A stretch of DNA of 64,000 bases, taken from Nocardia aurea. Its GTDB lineage: Bacteria > Actinomycetota > Actinomycetes > Mycobacteriales > Mycobacteriaceae. Shown here piece after piece: positions 51,559-59,900 of this stretch. Numbering within the stretch: position 1 is the first letter of the stretch; each line of letters starts with the position of its first letter. The notes below the pieces were generated by a model that did not search any database, was not told the origin of the DNA, and was given only the letters and a program-made list of their open reading frames with translations. A program made the translations under genes and the position numbers. The DNA lies in NCBI RefSeq assembly GCF_003123685.1, contig NZ_QCYJ01000085.1:248001-312000 (forward strand), written 5' to 3'.

Positions 51559-52542
51559 TCATTCCGCGCGTGCGCTCACGTCGTCCAGTGCCGCCGCGAT
51601 GGCCCTGGGCAGTTCCAGGGTCTCGGCGGCCATCACCCCGGTCAGCTGCCCGATATCGCGGGCGCCGACGAACATGCTCGCGATGCCTGCCCGGTCCCGG
51701 ATCCACGCGAGTGCCACCGCGAGCGGGGAGGTGCCGAGACCGTCGGCCGCGGTGACCAGCGCGTCGACCACCCGGGTGGCGCGATCGTCGAGGCGGAGCC
51801 GGATCTCGGCGGCGGTCGCCTCGTCCGCGCCGCGCGAATCGGCGGGTACGCCGTTGCGGTATTTGCCGGTGAGGATGCCGCCCGACAGCGGCGCGGTCGC
51901 GATGACGCCGACACCGTGGTGGCGCGCGGCCGGGACGAAATCGTCCTCCGCCTCCCTGGCCAGCAGCGAGTACGCGGTCTGCGCGACGACGACCGGGGCG
52001 ATCGCCGCCAGGCTCGCCAACTGCCACGCGCCGAATCCGCTGACGCCCGCGTAGCGGACCCGCCCGGATCGCACGGCGTAGTCGAGGGTCGCGGCGATCT
52101 CGTCGAGCGGGGTGCGTGGATCCCAGGCGGCGACGGTCCAGATGTCGAGGTGGTCGGTGCCGAGTTCGAGCAGGGTCCGGTCCAATTGGCGCAGCAGGGT
52201 CCGGCGCGAGGCGTCGATCGTCGGTCGCGTGGTCTCGGGAGTCGGCACTCCCGATTCCAGCTCCACCAGGGGCGCGTCGATCTGCGCCACCACTCCGGCG
52301 CTGGCGCTGAGGACGAATTCGTCGCGGCCGATCACGTCGCCGAACAGATCGGCGAGTATTCGTTGCGCGATACCGCCGGAGTAGGCGGGTGAGGTCTCGA
52401 CCAGGGTGCCGCCCGCTTCCGCGAACGCGACCAATTGTCCGGCGGCGTCGTCGGAATCCGTCTGCGAACCCCAGGTGTGGGTCGCCAGTCCGATCCGGGA
52501 CACCCGAAGGCCGCTGCAACCGACCGTCCGCTGTTCCATCAC
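51559..52542 (-). CDS. Aldo/keto reductase-fold protein with altered tetrad
   Basis: 327 residues, TIM barrel of the AKR family: GCSGLRVSRIGLATHTWG at the start, RTLLRQLDRTLLELGTDHLDIW, GVSGFGAWQL, GVGVIATAPLSGGILTGKYR and a C-terminal NADP-binding region. The catalytic tetrad looks incomplete: ETSPAYSGG keeps the Tyr but has Glu for Asp, the Lys strand reads FVLSASAG, and the His strand reads IWTVAAWD. Genes of this type sit beside uppP in related genomes. Upstream of hmuT on the same strand (20-base gap). Confidence 0.82.
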   Translation of the reverse strand: MMEQRTVGCSGLRVSRIGLATHTWGSQTDSDDAAGQLVAFAEAGGTLVETSPAYSGGIAQRILADLFGDVIGRDEFVLSASAGVVAQIDAPLVELESGVPTPETTRPTIDASRRTLLRQLDRTLLELGTDHLDIWTVAAWDPRTPLDEIAATLDYAVRSGRVRYAGVSGFGAWQLASLAAIAPVVVAQTAYSLLAREAEDDFVPAARHHGVGVIATAPLSGGILTGKYRNGVPADSRGADEATAAEIRLRLDDRATRVVDALVTAADGLGTSPLAVALAWIRDRAGIASMFVGARDIGQLTGVMAAETLELPRAIAAALDDVSARAE

Positions 52543-53001
52543 CGTGTCCGCGCATTCGTCACGGCGCCAAGAGTAATGCGCGGTGCACGCCGAAGTCCGT
52601 CTCCTGTCGCGCGGCGGGCCGAGGAAACCGGGACTCCCGGCAGGGTTCGGCAGTGAGCCACAGTGTGAGCAGCGGTTTTACCGCCTCGTCGCCGACCGGG
52701 GTGACGGCGGGCGCGTCGCGACGCGCCGAGATCGGGCGGTGCGCGCGTCGAATGACGGCCGGCGCGGCCGTCGACCGATATTCGCGGGGTGTTCGCGGCC
52801 GTCGGATCCGAGGACACGCCCGGGCGGCGGATGGGGGGCTCCGGCATGTACTGTCGCTGCGGGATTGCGCCGGTGCTCACGCCGGCTCGATCACACGGTT
52901 GACCAATTGCTTACTCGGAACAGATATTTCGGGCACCGGGTAGAACAGGTGCGAGGCGGGCCGCGAGGGCGGCCGAGTACCGCGCGGAACGGAGGAGACC
53001 A
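52543..53001. other. Divergent intergenic region upstream of uppP
   Basis: 459 bases between the AKR-like gene and uppP. No supported gene. Contains a hairpin GACGGCC/GGCCGTC at 52754-52772 with a five-base loop and a smaller one (GCGG...CCGC near 52671). Function not evident. Confidence 0.45.
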
Positions 53002-53949
53002 GTGGGCGAGTCGATGACCTGGGTACAGGCGCTGATACTTGGCCTGGTCCAGGGCCTCACCGAATTTCTCCCGGTGTCCTCCTCCGCGCATCTGCGCATC
53101 GTGTCGGCGGTGTTCTTCGGCGACGACGCGGGCGCGTCCTTCACCGCGGTCACCCAGCTCGGCACCGAAGCCGCCGTCCTGGTGTACTTCGCCAAGGACA
53201 TCGCGCGGATCGTGCGCGCCTGGTTCACCACCATCGCCATGCGGCTGCGGGCGCGGTCGGGACAGACCGTGCCGCTGTCGGAGCAGCCGACGCGGAAATT
53301 GCCCGTCATCACCGGCGACTACGCGGCCGATTTCCGCAACGACGAGGATTCGCAGCGCGAACTCGACTACCGCATCGGCTGGTACGTGATCATCGCGACC
53401 ATTCCGATCGGCGTCATCGGATTCGTGTTCAAGGATCAGATCCGCACCGGCGCGCGCAATCTGTGGCTGGTGTCGTTCATGCTCATCGCCTTCGCGCTGG
53501 TGATCGCGGCCGCCGAGTACTACGGCCGCAAGACCCGCCCGATCGAGCAGTTGACCACCCGCGACGGCCTCGTCATGGGTCTGGCCCAGTGCCTGGCACT
53601 GGTGCCGGGTGTGTCCCGCTCCGGCGCGACCTCCTCGGCGGGCCTTTTCCTCGGGCTCGAACGCGAAGCGGCGGTGCGGTTCTCGTTCCTGCTCGCGATC
53701 CCGGCGGTGACGGCTTCGGGTCTGTTCAGCCTGCCCGACGCCTTCGAACCCGCCGGTGAGGGACTCAACGCCAGTGGCGCGCAGTTGCTGGTCGCGACGC
53801 TGGTGGCCTTCGCGGTCGGCTACGCGTCGGTGGCATGGCTGCTGAAGTTCGTCGCGCGGTATTCGCTGAACTGGTTCGGCGCTTACCGAATCGTGCTCGG
53901 CTTGATCATCATGGGCCTGCTCGCGGGCGGGGTGGTGTCGGCGACGTGA
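53002..53949 (+). CDS. uppP: Undecaprenyl-diphosphatase
   Basis: 315 residues, eight predicted helices. BacA/UppP motifs: GLTEFLPVSSSAH near residue 20 and PGVSRSGAT near 210, which form the active site. Dephosphorylates undecaprenyl (decaprenyl) pyrophosphate to recycle the lipid carrier of peptidoglycan and arabinogalactan. GGAGGAG precedes GTG 53002; ATG 53014 is an alternative. The FRNDEDSQRELDYRIGW insert is usual in Mycobacteriales. Orthologue of Rv2136c. The phosphatase gene follows 52 bases later. Confidence 0.94.
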   Translation: MGESMTWVQALILGLVQGLTEFLPVSSSAHLRIVSAVFFGDDAGASFTAVTQLGTEAAVLVYFAKDIARIVRAWFTTIAMRLRARSGQTVPLSEQPTRKLPVITGDYAADFRNDEDSQRELDYRIGWYVIIATIPIGVIGFVFKDQIRTGARNLWLVSFMLIAFALVIAAAEYYGRKTRPIEQLTTRDGLVMGLAQCLALVPGVSRSGATSSAGLFLGLEREAAVRFSFLLAIPAVTASGLFSLPDAFEPAGEGLNASGAQLLVATLVAFAVGYASVAWLLKFVARYSLNWFGAYRIVLGLIIMGLLAGGVVSAT

Positions 53950-53989
53950 GTACCGCCACGGCGATCCGACCGCACCGCGCCGCGCCGAT

Positions 53990-53995
53990 TAGGCT
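53990..53995 (+). promoter_or_regulatory. -10 element for a leaderless phosphatase gene
   Basis: TAGGCT ends six bases before ATG 54002, fitting a leaderless transcript independent of uppP. Confidence 0.5.
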
Positions 53996-54001
53996 GTACC
54001 G

Positions 54002-54733
54002 ATGACGGTGATCCTGCTGCGGCACGGCGTGTCCACATCGAACACCGCCCGCACTCTCGCAGGTCGCAGCGCCGGGGTCGAACTGACCGAGCGAGGCAGC
54101 GAGCAGGCACGGGCTGTCGCCGAACGTCTCGCGGGGCTGCCGATCGAGTACATCGTGCACTCGCCGCTGTTGCGCTGTCAGCGAACAGTCGGGCCGCTCG
54201 CCGAGAAGTTCGGGCTGGAACCGGAGTACGACGACCGCATCATCGAAGTCGACTACGGCGACTGGACCGGCAAGCCGATCGCGGATCTGCTCACCGAACC
54301 GCTGTGGAAGGTCGTGCAGCAACACGCCTCCGGCGCGGTGTTCCCCAACGGGGAGGGTCTGGCGCAGGTGCAGTCCCGTGCGGTGGCCGCGATCCGCGAA
54401 CGCGAGCGCGCCTACGCCGAGAAACACGGCCGTGACGTGCTGTGGGTGGCCTGCACGCACGGCGATGTCATCAAGTCCGTACTCGCCGACGCGTTCGGGA
54501 TCCATCTCGACGGATTCCAGCGCATCGTGGTCGAACCCGCGTCGATCAGCGTGATCCGCTACACGCCGACCGCTCCCTATGTGTGGCGGCTCAACGACAC
54601 CGGGTCGGATCTGAGCGCGCTGGCTCCACCGGAACGCCACGGCGGTTCGGCACCCGCCGCGACGAGCGGCCCGGTTCCCGGCGGAGAGATAAGCGGCGAC
54701 TCCGGTGCGGATAATGGGAATGCGAAGCAATGA
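54002..54733 (+). CDS. Histidine phosphatase family protein (MSMEG_4193 type)
   Basis: 243 residues. LLRHGVST carries the catalytic His with RHG, VHSPLLRCQRT the second Arg, and CTHGDVIKSV the distal His. Phosphoglycerate mutase-like fold. TIGR03848-type members are kept beside uppP/mshC (Rv2135c). A disordered tail of about 35 residues follows the domain. The true substrate is unknown; a phosphatase rather than a mutase is likely. Probably leaderless. Confidence 0.88.
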   Translation: MTVILLRHGVSTSNTARTLAGRSAGVELTERGSEQARAVAERLAGLPIEYIVHSPLLRCQRTVGPLAEKFGLEPEYDDRIIEVDYGDWTGKPIADLLTEPLWKVVQQHASGAVFPNGEGLAQVQSRAVAAIRERERAYAEKHGRDVLWVACTHGDVIKSVLADAFGIHLDGFQRIVVEPASISVIRYTPTAPYVWRLNDTGSDLSALAPPERHGGSAPAATSGPVPGGEISGDSGADNGNAKQ

Positions 54734-54816
54734 GATTGCTTCTCAACGTATGAGTGGCGTGTTGGAACACCGGGCGCCGTGGGTAGTCGATCAGGGTCAC
54801 GTATCAGGAGGTGCAG

Positions 54817-55401
54817 ATGGCACGAGAAATCCATGTATTTCGCACCCCCGATCGTTTCGTCGCCGGGACCGTCGGTGAGCCGGGCGATCGCGCGTTCTAT
54901 CTCCAAGCCGTGCAGGAGCCGAGGGTGGTGAGCGTGCTGCTGGAGAAGCAGCAGGTGAAGGTACTCGCGGACCGGATGGGTCTGCTCCTGGACGAGGTCG
55001 CGCGCCGTTTCGGCGCCACCGTGCCGCCGCAGGCCGAGGACGTCAGCGACGTCGACCCGCTGGTCACGCCGATCGACGCCGAATTCCGGGTCGGCACCAT
55101 GGGCCTGGGCTGGGACGCCGACGCGGGCGCGGTGGTGGTGGAACTGCTCGCCATCACCGAGACCGAGGTCGACGAATCGGTCGTGCTCGACGACACCGAA
55201 GAAGGACCGGACGCCGTGCGGGTCTTCCTGACCCCCATCCAGGCACGGGAATTCGCGCTGCGCTCGACCCGCGTGATCGCGGCCGGACGTCCGCCGTGCC
55301 CGCTGTGCGGTGAGCCGCTGTCGTCGCGGGGACACATGTGTGTGCGCACCAACGGGTACAAGCGCGGCGAGATCTTCGGCACGGCCGAGCTAGAGGAGTA
55401 G
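54817..55401 (+). CDS. DUF3090 family protein
   Basis: 194 residues, ATG 54817 with AGGAGG six bases upstream. AREIHVFRTPDRFVAGTVGEPGDRAFYLQAV (two blocks) is the family start; the C-terminus has a zinc-ribbon-like CPLCGEPL...GHMC. Orthologue of Rv2134c. Always found beside the SCO1664-family gene, which starts three bases after this stop. The conserved pairing suggests a joint, still unknown role. Confidence 0.88.
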   Translation: MAREIHVFRTPDRFVAGTVGEPGDRAFYLQAVQEPRVVSVLLEKQQVKVLADRMGLLLDEVARRFGATVPPQAEDVSDVDPLVTPIDAEFRVGTMGLGWDADAGAVVVELLAITETEVDESVVLDDTEEGPDAVRVFLTPIQAREFALRSTRVIAAGRPPCPLCGEPLSSRGHMCVRTNGYKRGEIFGTAELEE

Positions 55402-55404
55402 TGC

Positions 55405-56268
55405 GTGGCCGTCGAGCAGGAGCGAAGCGAACGGGGGACGGGCGCCGTCGGTGCTGTTGACGGGGTGCGGCTGCGAACCGGGGAGATGACGGTGATCGGA
55501 CGGGTCAACGTCGCCAGTAACGTCACGCTGGTCTGCGATATCACCGATAACGCAGACGGCTCCGACTCCGCCGGTCCGCTGCGCGTGGTGTACAAACCGG
55601 TGCGCGGCGAGCGACCGCTGTGGGATTTCCCCGACGGCACCCTCGCGGGCCGCGAGGTGGGCTCCTATCTGGTCTCCGACGCGCTGGGCTGGGACGTCAT
55701 CCCGGAGACGATCCTGCGTGACGGCCCGTACGGGCCGGGCATGGTGCAGCGCTGGATCGAATCGGTCGACAATCACACCGACCGCGGCGACCGCCTCGAC
55801 CTGGTCGACCTGTGCGCTCCCGGCGCGGTCCCCGAAGGTTTCACCGAAGTGCTGCGAGCCCTGGACGGCGCGGGCGAGGAGGTCTCGCTCATCCACGCCG
55901 ACGACCCGCGACTCCAGCGGATGGCGGTGCTCGACGTCCTGATCAACAACGCCGACCGCAAGGGCGGTCACGCGCTAGAAGGACGCGACGGCCAGGTCTA
56001 CGGGGTCGACCACGGAATCTGCCTGCACACCGAGGACAAACTGCGCACGGTGCTGTGGGGATGGGCGGGCGCCACGGTGCCGGCCGGATTGCTCGCCGAT
56101 ATCGAGACCTTCGCCGAGATCCTGCCCGGCCCGGTCGCGGACGCGCTGTCACCGCATATCACCGACGCCGAGATCGATGCCCTCGTCGCGCGCACCAATG
56201 ATCTGCTCGAACACCCGACGATGCCGTTGCCGCACAGCGCCCGCCCGATTCCCTGGCCCGCTTTCTGA
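55405..56268 (+). CDS. SCO1664 family protein (PI3/4-kinase-like fold)
   Basis: 287 residues. VYKPVRGERPLWDFPDGTLAGREVGSYLVSDALGWDVIPETI (in pieces) resembles the nucleotide-binding lobe, VLDVLINNADRKGGHAL the catalytic NNADRK loop, and YGVDHGICLH the metal-binding DHG segment, as in TIGR03843/SCO1664 proteins related to HipA/PI3-4-kinase folds. Catalytic residues appear intact. Target unknown. Orthologue of Rv2133c; co-translated with DUF3090. Confidence 0.86.
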   Translation: MAVEQERSERGTGAVGAVDGVRLRTGEMTVIGRVNVASNVTLVCDITDNADGSDSAGPLRVVYKPVRGERPLWDFPDGTLAGREVGSYLVSDALGWDVIPETILRDGPYGPGMVQRWIESVDNHTDRGDRLDLVDLCAPGAVPEGFTEVLRALDGAGEEVSLIHADDPRLQRMAVLDVLINNADRKGGHALEGRDGQVYGVDHGICLHTEDKLRTVLWGWAGATVPAGLLADIETFAEILPGPVADALSPHITDAEIDALVARTNDLLEHPTMPLPHSARPIPWPAF

Positions 56269-56272
56269 ATCG

Positions 56273-56304
56273 CGGCAGTCCGTGCACGTACGCACGAGCT
56301 GCCG
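56273..56304 (+). terminator. Hairpin after the SCO1664-family gene
   Basis: CGGCAG (56273-56278) pairs with CTGCCG (56299-56304) and CGTGC with GCACG inside, separated by a two-base internal mismatch. It starts five bases after the stop codon. Confidence 0.6.
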
Positions 56305-56653
56305 TTCGGTCCAGCGGTGGGCGCACCGGTTCGTATGGGATTCCGCCGTCGCGACCCCGGGGTATCGGCGCGGTCCCCGACCCGATACCCTCGCGTGGCG
56401 CGGGTCACGCCTCGAAGGGGTTGCGAGTGGCCCGGGTCTGCGGCAGTTTGATGCTGTCCGATGCGCGTCGTGCCGGGCAGATTCGGACCGGTCGGTCGAT
56501 AATTTCCGCAGGTCCCGCGATTTTCGGTTCCACGGGACCTCAACAGTTGACATCCCGGAAACATGGCGCATTCACGCAGGTCCGCACCGGCGTTCCGCGG
56601 GTGCTCCGGCCCGTCCGGGCCGGGGCGGCAGGTGATGACCGCGACCACACCTT

Positions 56654-56659
56654 TACCCT
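56654..56659 (+). promoter_or_regulatory. -10 element for mshC
   Basis: TACCCT ends six bases before ATG 56666, fitting a leaderless transcript. Confidence 0.5.
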
Positions 56660-56665
56660 CGAATC

Positions 56666-57904
56666 ATGCAGTCCTGGTCCGATACCGCCCTCCCGTCCGT
56701 TCCCGGAACAGGTCCGCCCTTGCGGTTGTACGACACCGCCGACCGGCAGGTTCGCCCGGTCACCCCCGGTCCGACGGCCACGATGTACGTCTGCGGCATC
56801 ACCCCGTACGACGCCACGCACCTCGGGCACGCGGCCACCTACCTCGCGTTCGATCTGGTCAACCGTCTGTGGCGCGACGCGGGCCACGATGTGCACTACG
56901 TGCAGAACGTGACCGACGTCGACGATCCGCTGTTCGAACGCGCCGCCCGCGACGGCATCGACTGGCGCGACCTGGGCGCCCGCGAGATCGATCTGTTCCG
57001 AGAGGACATGTCGGCACTGCGGGTCATCCCGCCGCGCGAGTACATCGGCGCGGTCGAATCGGTGGACGAGGTCGTCGAACTGGTCGAGAAATTGCTCGCC
57101 TCGGGTGCCGCGTACATCGTCGACGACACCGAATACCCGGACATCTACTTCCGTGTCGACGCCAACGAGCAGTTCGGCTACGAGTCCGGCTACGACCGGG
57201 CCACCATGGAACGGCTGTTCGCCGAGCGCGGCGGTGACCCCGACCGTCCCGGCAAACACGACACCATCGACGCCCTGCTGTGGCGCGCGGCCCGCCCGGA
57301 CGAACCGTCGTGGCCCGCCCCCTTCGGTGCGGGCAGGCCGGGTTGGCATATCGAATGCGCGGCGATCGCCCTCAACCGGATCTCGACCGGATTCGACATC
57401 CAGGGCGGCGGCAGCGACCTGATCTACCCGCACCACGAATACTCGGCCGCGCACGCCGAAGCGCTGGAGACCGGACGCCGCTTCGCGCGGCACTACGTGC
57501 ACGCCGGGCTGATCGGGCTCGACGGCGAGAAGATGTCGAAATCCAGGGGCAATCTGGTCTTCGTCTCCACGCTGCGCCGCGCGGGCACCGACCCGAACGC
57601 GATCCGCCTCGGACTGTTCGCGGGCCACTACCGGCAGGACCGGATGTGGACCGACGAGGTGCTCGCCGACGCCGAGCGCCGCCTCGACCTCTGGTGTCGC
57701 GCTTCGGCGTTACCCACCGGACCTGCGGCCGCCGACACCGTCGCCAGGCTGCGCCAACACCTCGCCGACGATCTGGACACCCCCAAGGCGCTTGCCGCCG
57801 TGGACAACTGGGCCCAGCAGGCACTCGAATACGGCGGCCCCGATACCGACGCCCCCCGGGCGATCGCCACCGCGGTGGACGCGCTCCTGGGCATCGGCCT
57901 CTGA
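56666..57904 (+). CDS. mshC: Mycothiol cysteine ligase
   Basis: L-cysteine:1-D-myo-inosityl 2-amino-2-deoxy-alpha-D-glucopyranoside ligase, 412 residues. Joins Cys to GlcN-Ins with ATP, the third step of mycothiol synthesis. Cysteinyl-tRNA synthetase-like catalytic core: zinc Cys in YVCGITPYDATHLGHA, with HLGH as the HIGH motif, WHIECAAIAL with the second zinc Cys, HHEYSAAHAEA, and KMSKS at about 290. The anticodon-binding part is reduced, as in MshC. Rv2130c orthologue. Marks the organism as a mycothiol producer. Confidence 0.96.
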   Translation: MQSWSDTALPSVPGTGPPLRLYDTADRQVRPVTPGPTATMYVCGITPYDATHLGHAATYLAFDLVNRLWRDAGHDVHYVQNVTDVDDPLFERAARDGIDWRDLGAREIDLFREDMSALRVIPPREYIGAVESVDEVVELVEKLLASGAAYIVDDTEYPDIYFRVDANEQFGYESGYDRATMERLFAERGGDPDRPGKHDTIDALLWRAARPDEPSWPAPFGAGRPGWHIECAAIALNRISTGFDIQGGGSDLIYPHHEYSAAHAEALETGRRFARHYVHAGLIGLDGEKMSKSRGNLVFVSTLRRAGTDPNAIRLGLFAGHYRQDRMWTDEVLADAERRLDLWCRASALPTGPAAADTVARLRQHLADDLDTPKALAAVDNWAQQALEYGGPDTDAPRAIATAVDALLGIGL

Positions 57905-57950
57905 GCCGCTGCGTCGGCCGCGGCTCCAGGACGCCCGCGGCGACCGCCCC

Positions 57951-58625
57951 TCACCACAGCCGACCGGCATGCCGGATCACATCGATGATCAGCCCCAGGC
58001 CCAACAGCGCGAACAGGATGCGGACCGACAGCGGACCGAAGCGGGTGAAGAACCGGACGACGCCGCGATAGACGCGGCGGGCGCGCGGTGATCGACGCAC
58101 CGACAGCAGCAGCACGAGCAGCGGCGGTACCAGGGCCAGCGCGCAGTAGACGACGATGATGAGCGGCCACAGCGGTGGATGTCTGGCCGAGATCATGGCG
58201 AGGGCGGCCAGGTAGGGGACGGCGGTCGGCGCCTGCGCGAGCCCGACGGCCACGCCCATCAATCCGAGCACCCACGGCCGTCGCCGTACTTCCTTGGCCC
58301 AGGCGGGAGGTTCGGTGTTCGCGGCGACCCGGACACACGCGAGCCCGATCAGGGTCAGGCCGATGACCAGTTCACCCCAGTACCGCAGTGTCGGTGTGAG
58401 TTCGAAGTCCACGAGATCGGTGAGGAAGGTGATGCCGAGCACCGTGCACAGCCCGAAGGTCGTCGTGACCGCGAACACCCCGCCGAGGAAACTGGCTCCG
58501 CCCGGTATCGGCGACCGTCTCGCCAGTCTGCTGTCGGCCACGACCGCGGTCGTCACTCCTACCAACAGCACATCGAGGGAATCGAGGAAGGCGAAGCCTG
58601 CGAGGGCCAGAACGAGAGTGAGCAT
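57951..58625 (-). CDS. GAP/Sap-like six-helix membrane protein
   Basis: 224 residues. Helices: LTLVLALAGFAFLDSLDVLLVG, GGVFAVTTTFGLCTVLGITFL, LRYWGELVIGLTLIGLACV, PWVLGLMGVAVGLAQAPTAVPYLAAL, LWPLIIVVYCALALVPPLLVLLL and SVRILFALLGLGLIIDVI. The pattern fits the GAP family that includes mycobacterial glycolipid-addressing proteins (LysE-like topology). Likely helps export of an envelope lipid or solute. Convergent with mshC. Confidence 0.75.
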   Translation of the reverse strand: MLTLVLALAGFAFLDSLDVLLVGVTTAVVADSRLARRSPIPGGASFLGGVFAVTTTFGLCTVLGITFLTDLVDFELTPTLRYWGELVIGLTLIGLACVRVAANTEPPAWAKEVRRRPWVLGLMGVAVGLAQAPTAVPYLAALAMISARHPPLWPLIIVVYCALALVPPLLVLLLSVRRSPRARRVYRGVVRFFTRFGPLSVRILFALLGLGLIIDVIRHAGRLW

Positions 58626-58908
58626 GGCCCGGCCAGCCTATGTGAGACGCGCCGGGCGGGAAATCGCGTTCCGAGGTGCGCGCGGCCGGGTCGCCCGCTT
58701 GTGGCGATAGCCAGATGAGTGCGGAGATTTATCGATTGTGGGCGGCAATCCCGGCCGCCTTAGATGTGCCGGTATCCGAGCGCGGCATATCTGAGCCGAT
58801 AATCGGGGATGAAATGGCTGGATATCGAGTCCCTGTCTTGCGGGCGGCAGCATGTGGCAAAGCCCGGAAACGCGGACAGCGAAGTTTGCTGTGGATACGC
58901 TCGTGGGT

Positions 58909-59871
58909 GTGGTGTCTGTGCCGGCTCCGATGCTGGCGACCGCTGGGCGGCCGCCCGACGACCCCGGTCGATGGGCGATCGAACTGAAATGGGACGGAAT
59001 CAGGGCGATCGTGCGATCGGCCGGGGGAGACTGCCGGTTCTTCAGCAGGAACGGTCGCGATATCAGCGGGTCGTTCCCGGAACTGGTCGCGGCGCTGGGA
59101 TCGGTGCTCGACGGACGCGATGTACTGGCCGACGGCGAGATCGTCGCACCCGACCGCGCCACCGGCGCGCCGTCGTTCGCGCGATTGCAGCGGCGGATGC
59201 ACGTCGCGGATCCGAAACCCGATCTGCTGCGCGAGTTTCCCGTGGAATATCTGGCCTTCGACGTGCTCGAGGTCGACGGAGATCCGGTGATGGGATCGCC
59301 GTATCTGGCACGTCGCGAACACCTCGACACCCTCGGACTGTCCGGTCCTCGAGTGCGCACCCCGCCCTTCTGGTCGGATATCGACGCAGCGACCATGCTC
59401 ACCACGGCAAGCGAACACGGTCTGGAAGGTATCGTCAGCAAACTCGTCACCTCCGCATACCGTCCCGGCACTCGATCGCCCGCGTGGATAAAGACCGCCT
59501 TGCGGCGCACGACGGAGGCCATCGTGGCGGGCTGGCTGCCCGGTTCCGGACGGTTCTCGACGACATTCGGCTCGGTCGTCCTCGGAGCCCATGACGACGC
59601 CGGGCGACTCGTGCATATCGGAAACGTCGGCACCGGGTGGACGATGTCGGATCGCCGCACCCTGCAAGCGCGCCTGGACCGGCTCGCCCGATCCGACAGT
59701 CCCTTCGATATCGATCCACCGAAACCCGTTGCCCGCGTCGCGCATTGGGTGACCCCCAGCATCGTCGCCGATATCGAGTACCGGGAAGCGAGCCGGGACG
59801 GCCTACGTCACCCGAGCTGGCGCGGGATTCGGATCGACAAGACCCCCGACGACGTGAAATGGCCGGTATAG
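58909..59871 (+). CDS. ATP-dependent DNA ligase, LigC-like
   Basis: 320 residues from GTG 58909. Nucleotidyltransferase motif I ELKWDGIRAI with the adenylated Lys, motif III-like VEYLAFDVLEVDG, motif IV EGIVSK and motif V AWIKTA, followed by an OB domain (GSVVLGAHDDAGRLVHIGNVGTGW, WRGIRIDK). Without polymerase or nuclease domains it matches the small LigC group of Mycobacteriales. A TACGCT -10 seven bases before GTG 58909 favours this leaderless start over ATG 58852. Repairs nicks, with a backup or alternative end-joining role in relatives. Confidence 0.88.
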   Translation: MVSVPAPMLATAGRPPDDPGRWAIELKWDGIRAIVRSAGGDCRFFSRNGRDISGSFPELVAALGSVLDGRDVLADGEIVAPDRATGAPSFARLQRRMHVADPKPDLLREFPVEYLAFDVLEVDGDPVMGSPYLARREHLDTLGLSGPRVRTPPFWSDIDAATMLTTASEHGLEGIVSKLVTSAYRPGTRSPAWIKTALRRTTEAIVAGWLPGSGRFSTTFGSVVLGAHDDAGRLVHIGNVGTGWTMSDRRTLQARLDRLARSDSPFDIDPPKPVARVAHWVTPSIVADIEYREASRDGLRHPSWRGIRIDKTPDDVKWPV

Positions 59872-59900
59872 CATCGGAGTTCGCTCGAAGGAGGTTTCCG

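Larger units (their letters stand above)
56269..56665. other. Intergenic region between SCO1664-family gene and mshC
   Basis: 397 bases. Begins with a terminator-like hairpin and ends with a leaderless promoter for mshC. No supported gene; in M. tuberculosis other genes including cysQ occupy this interval, and they are absent here. Confidence 0.5.
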
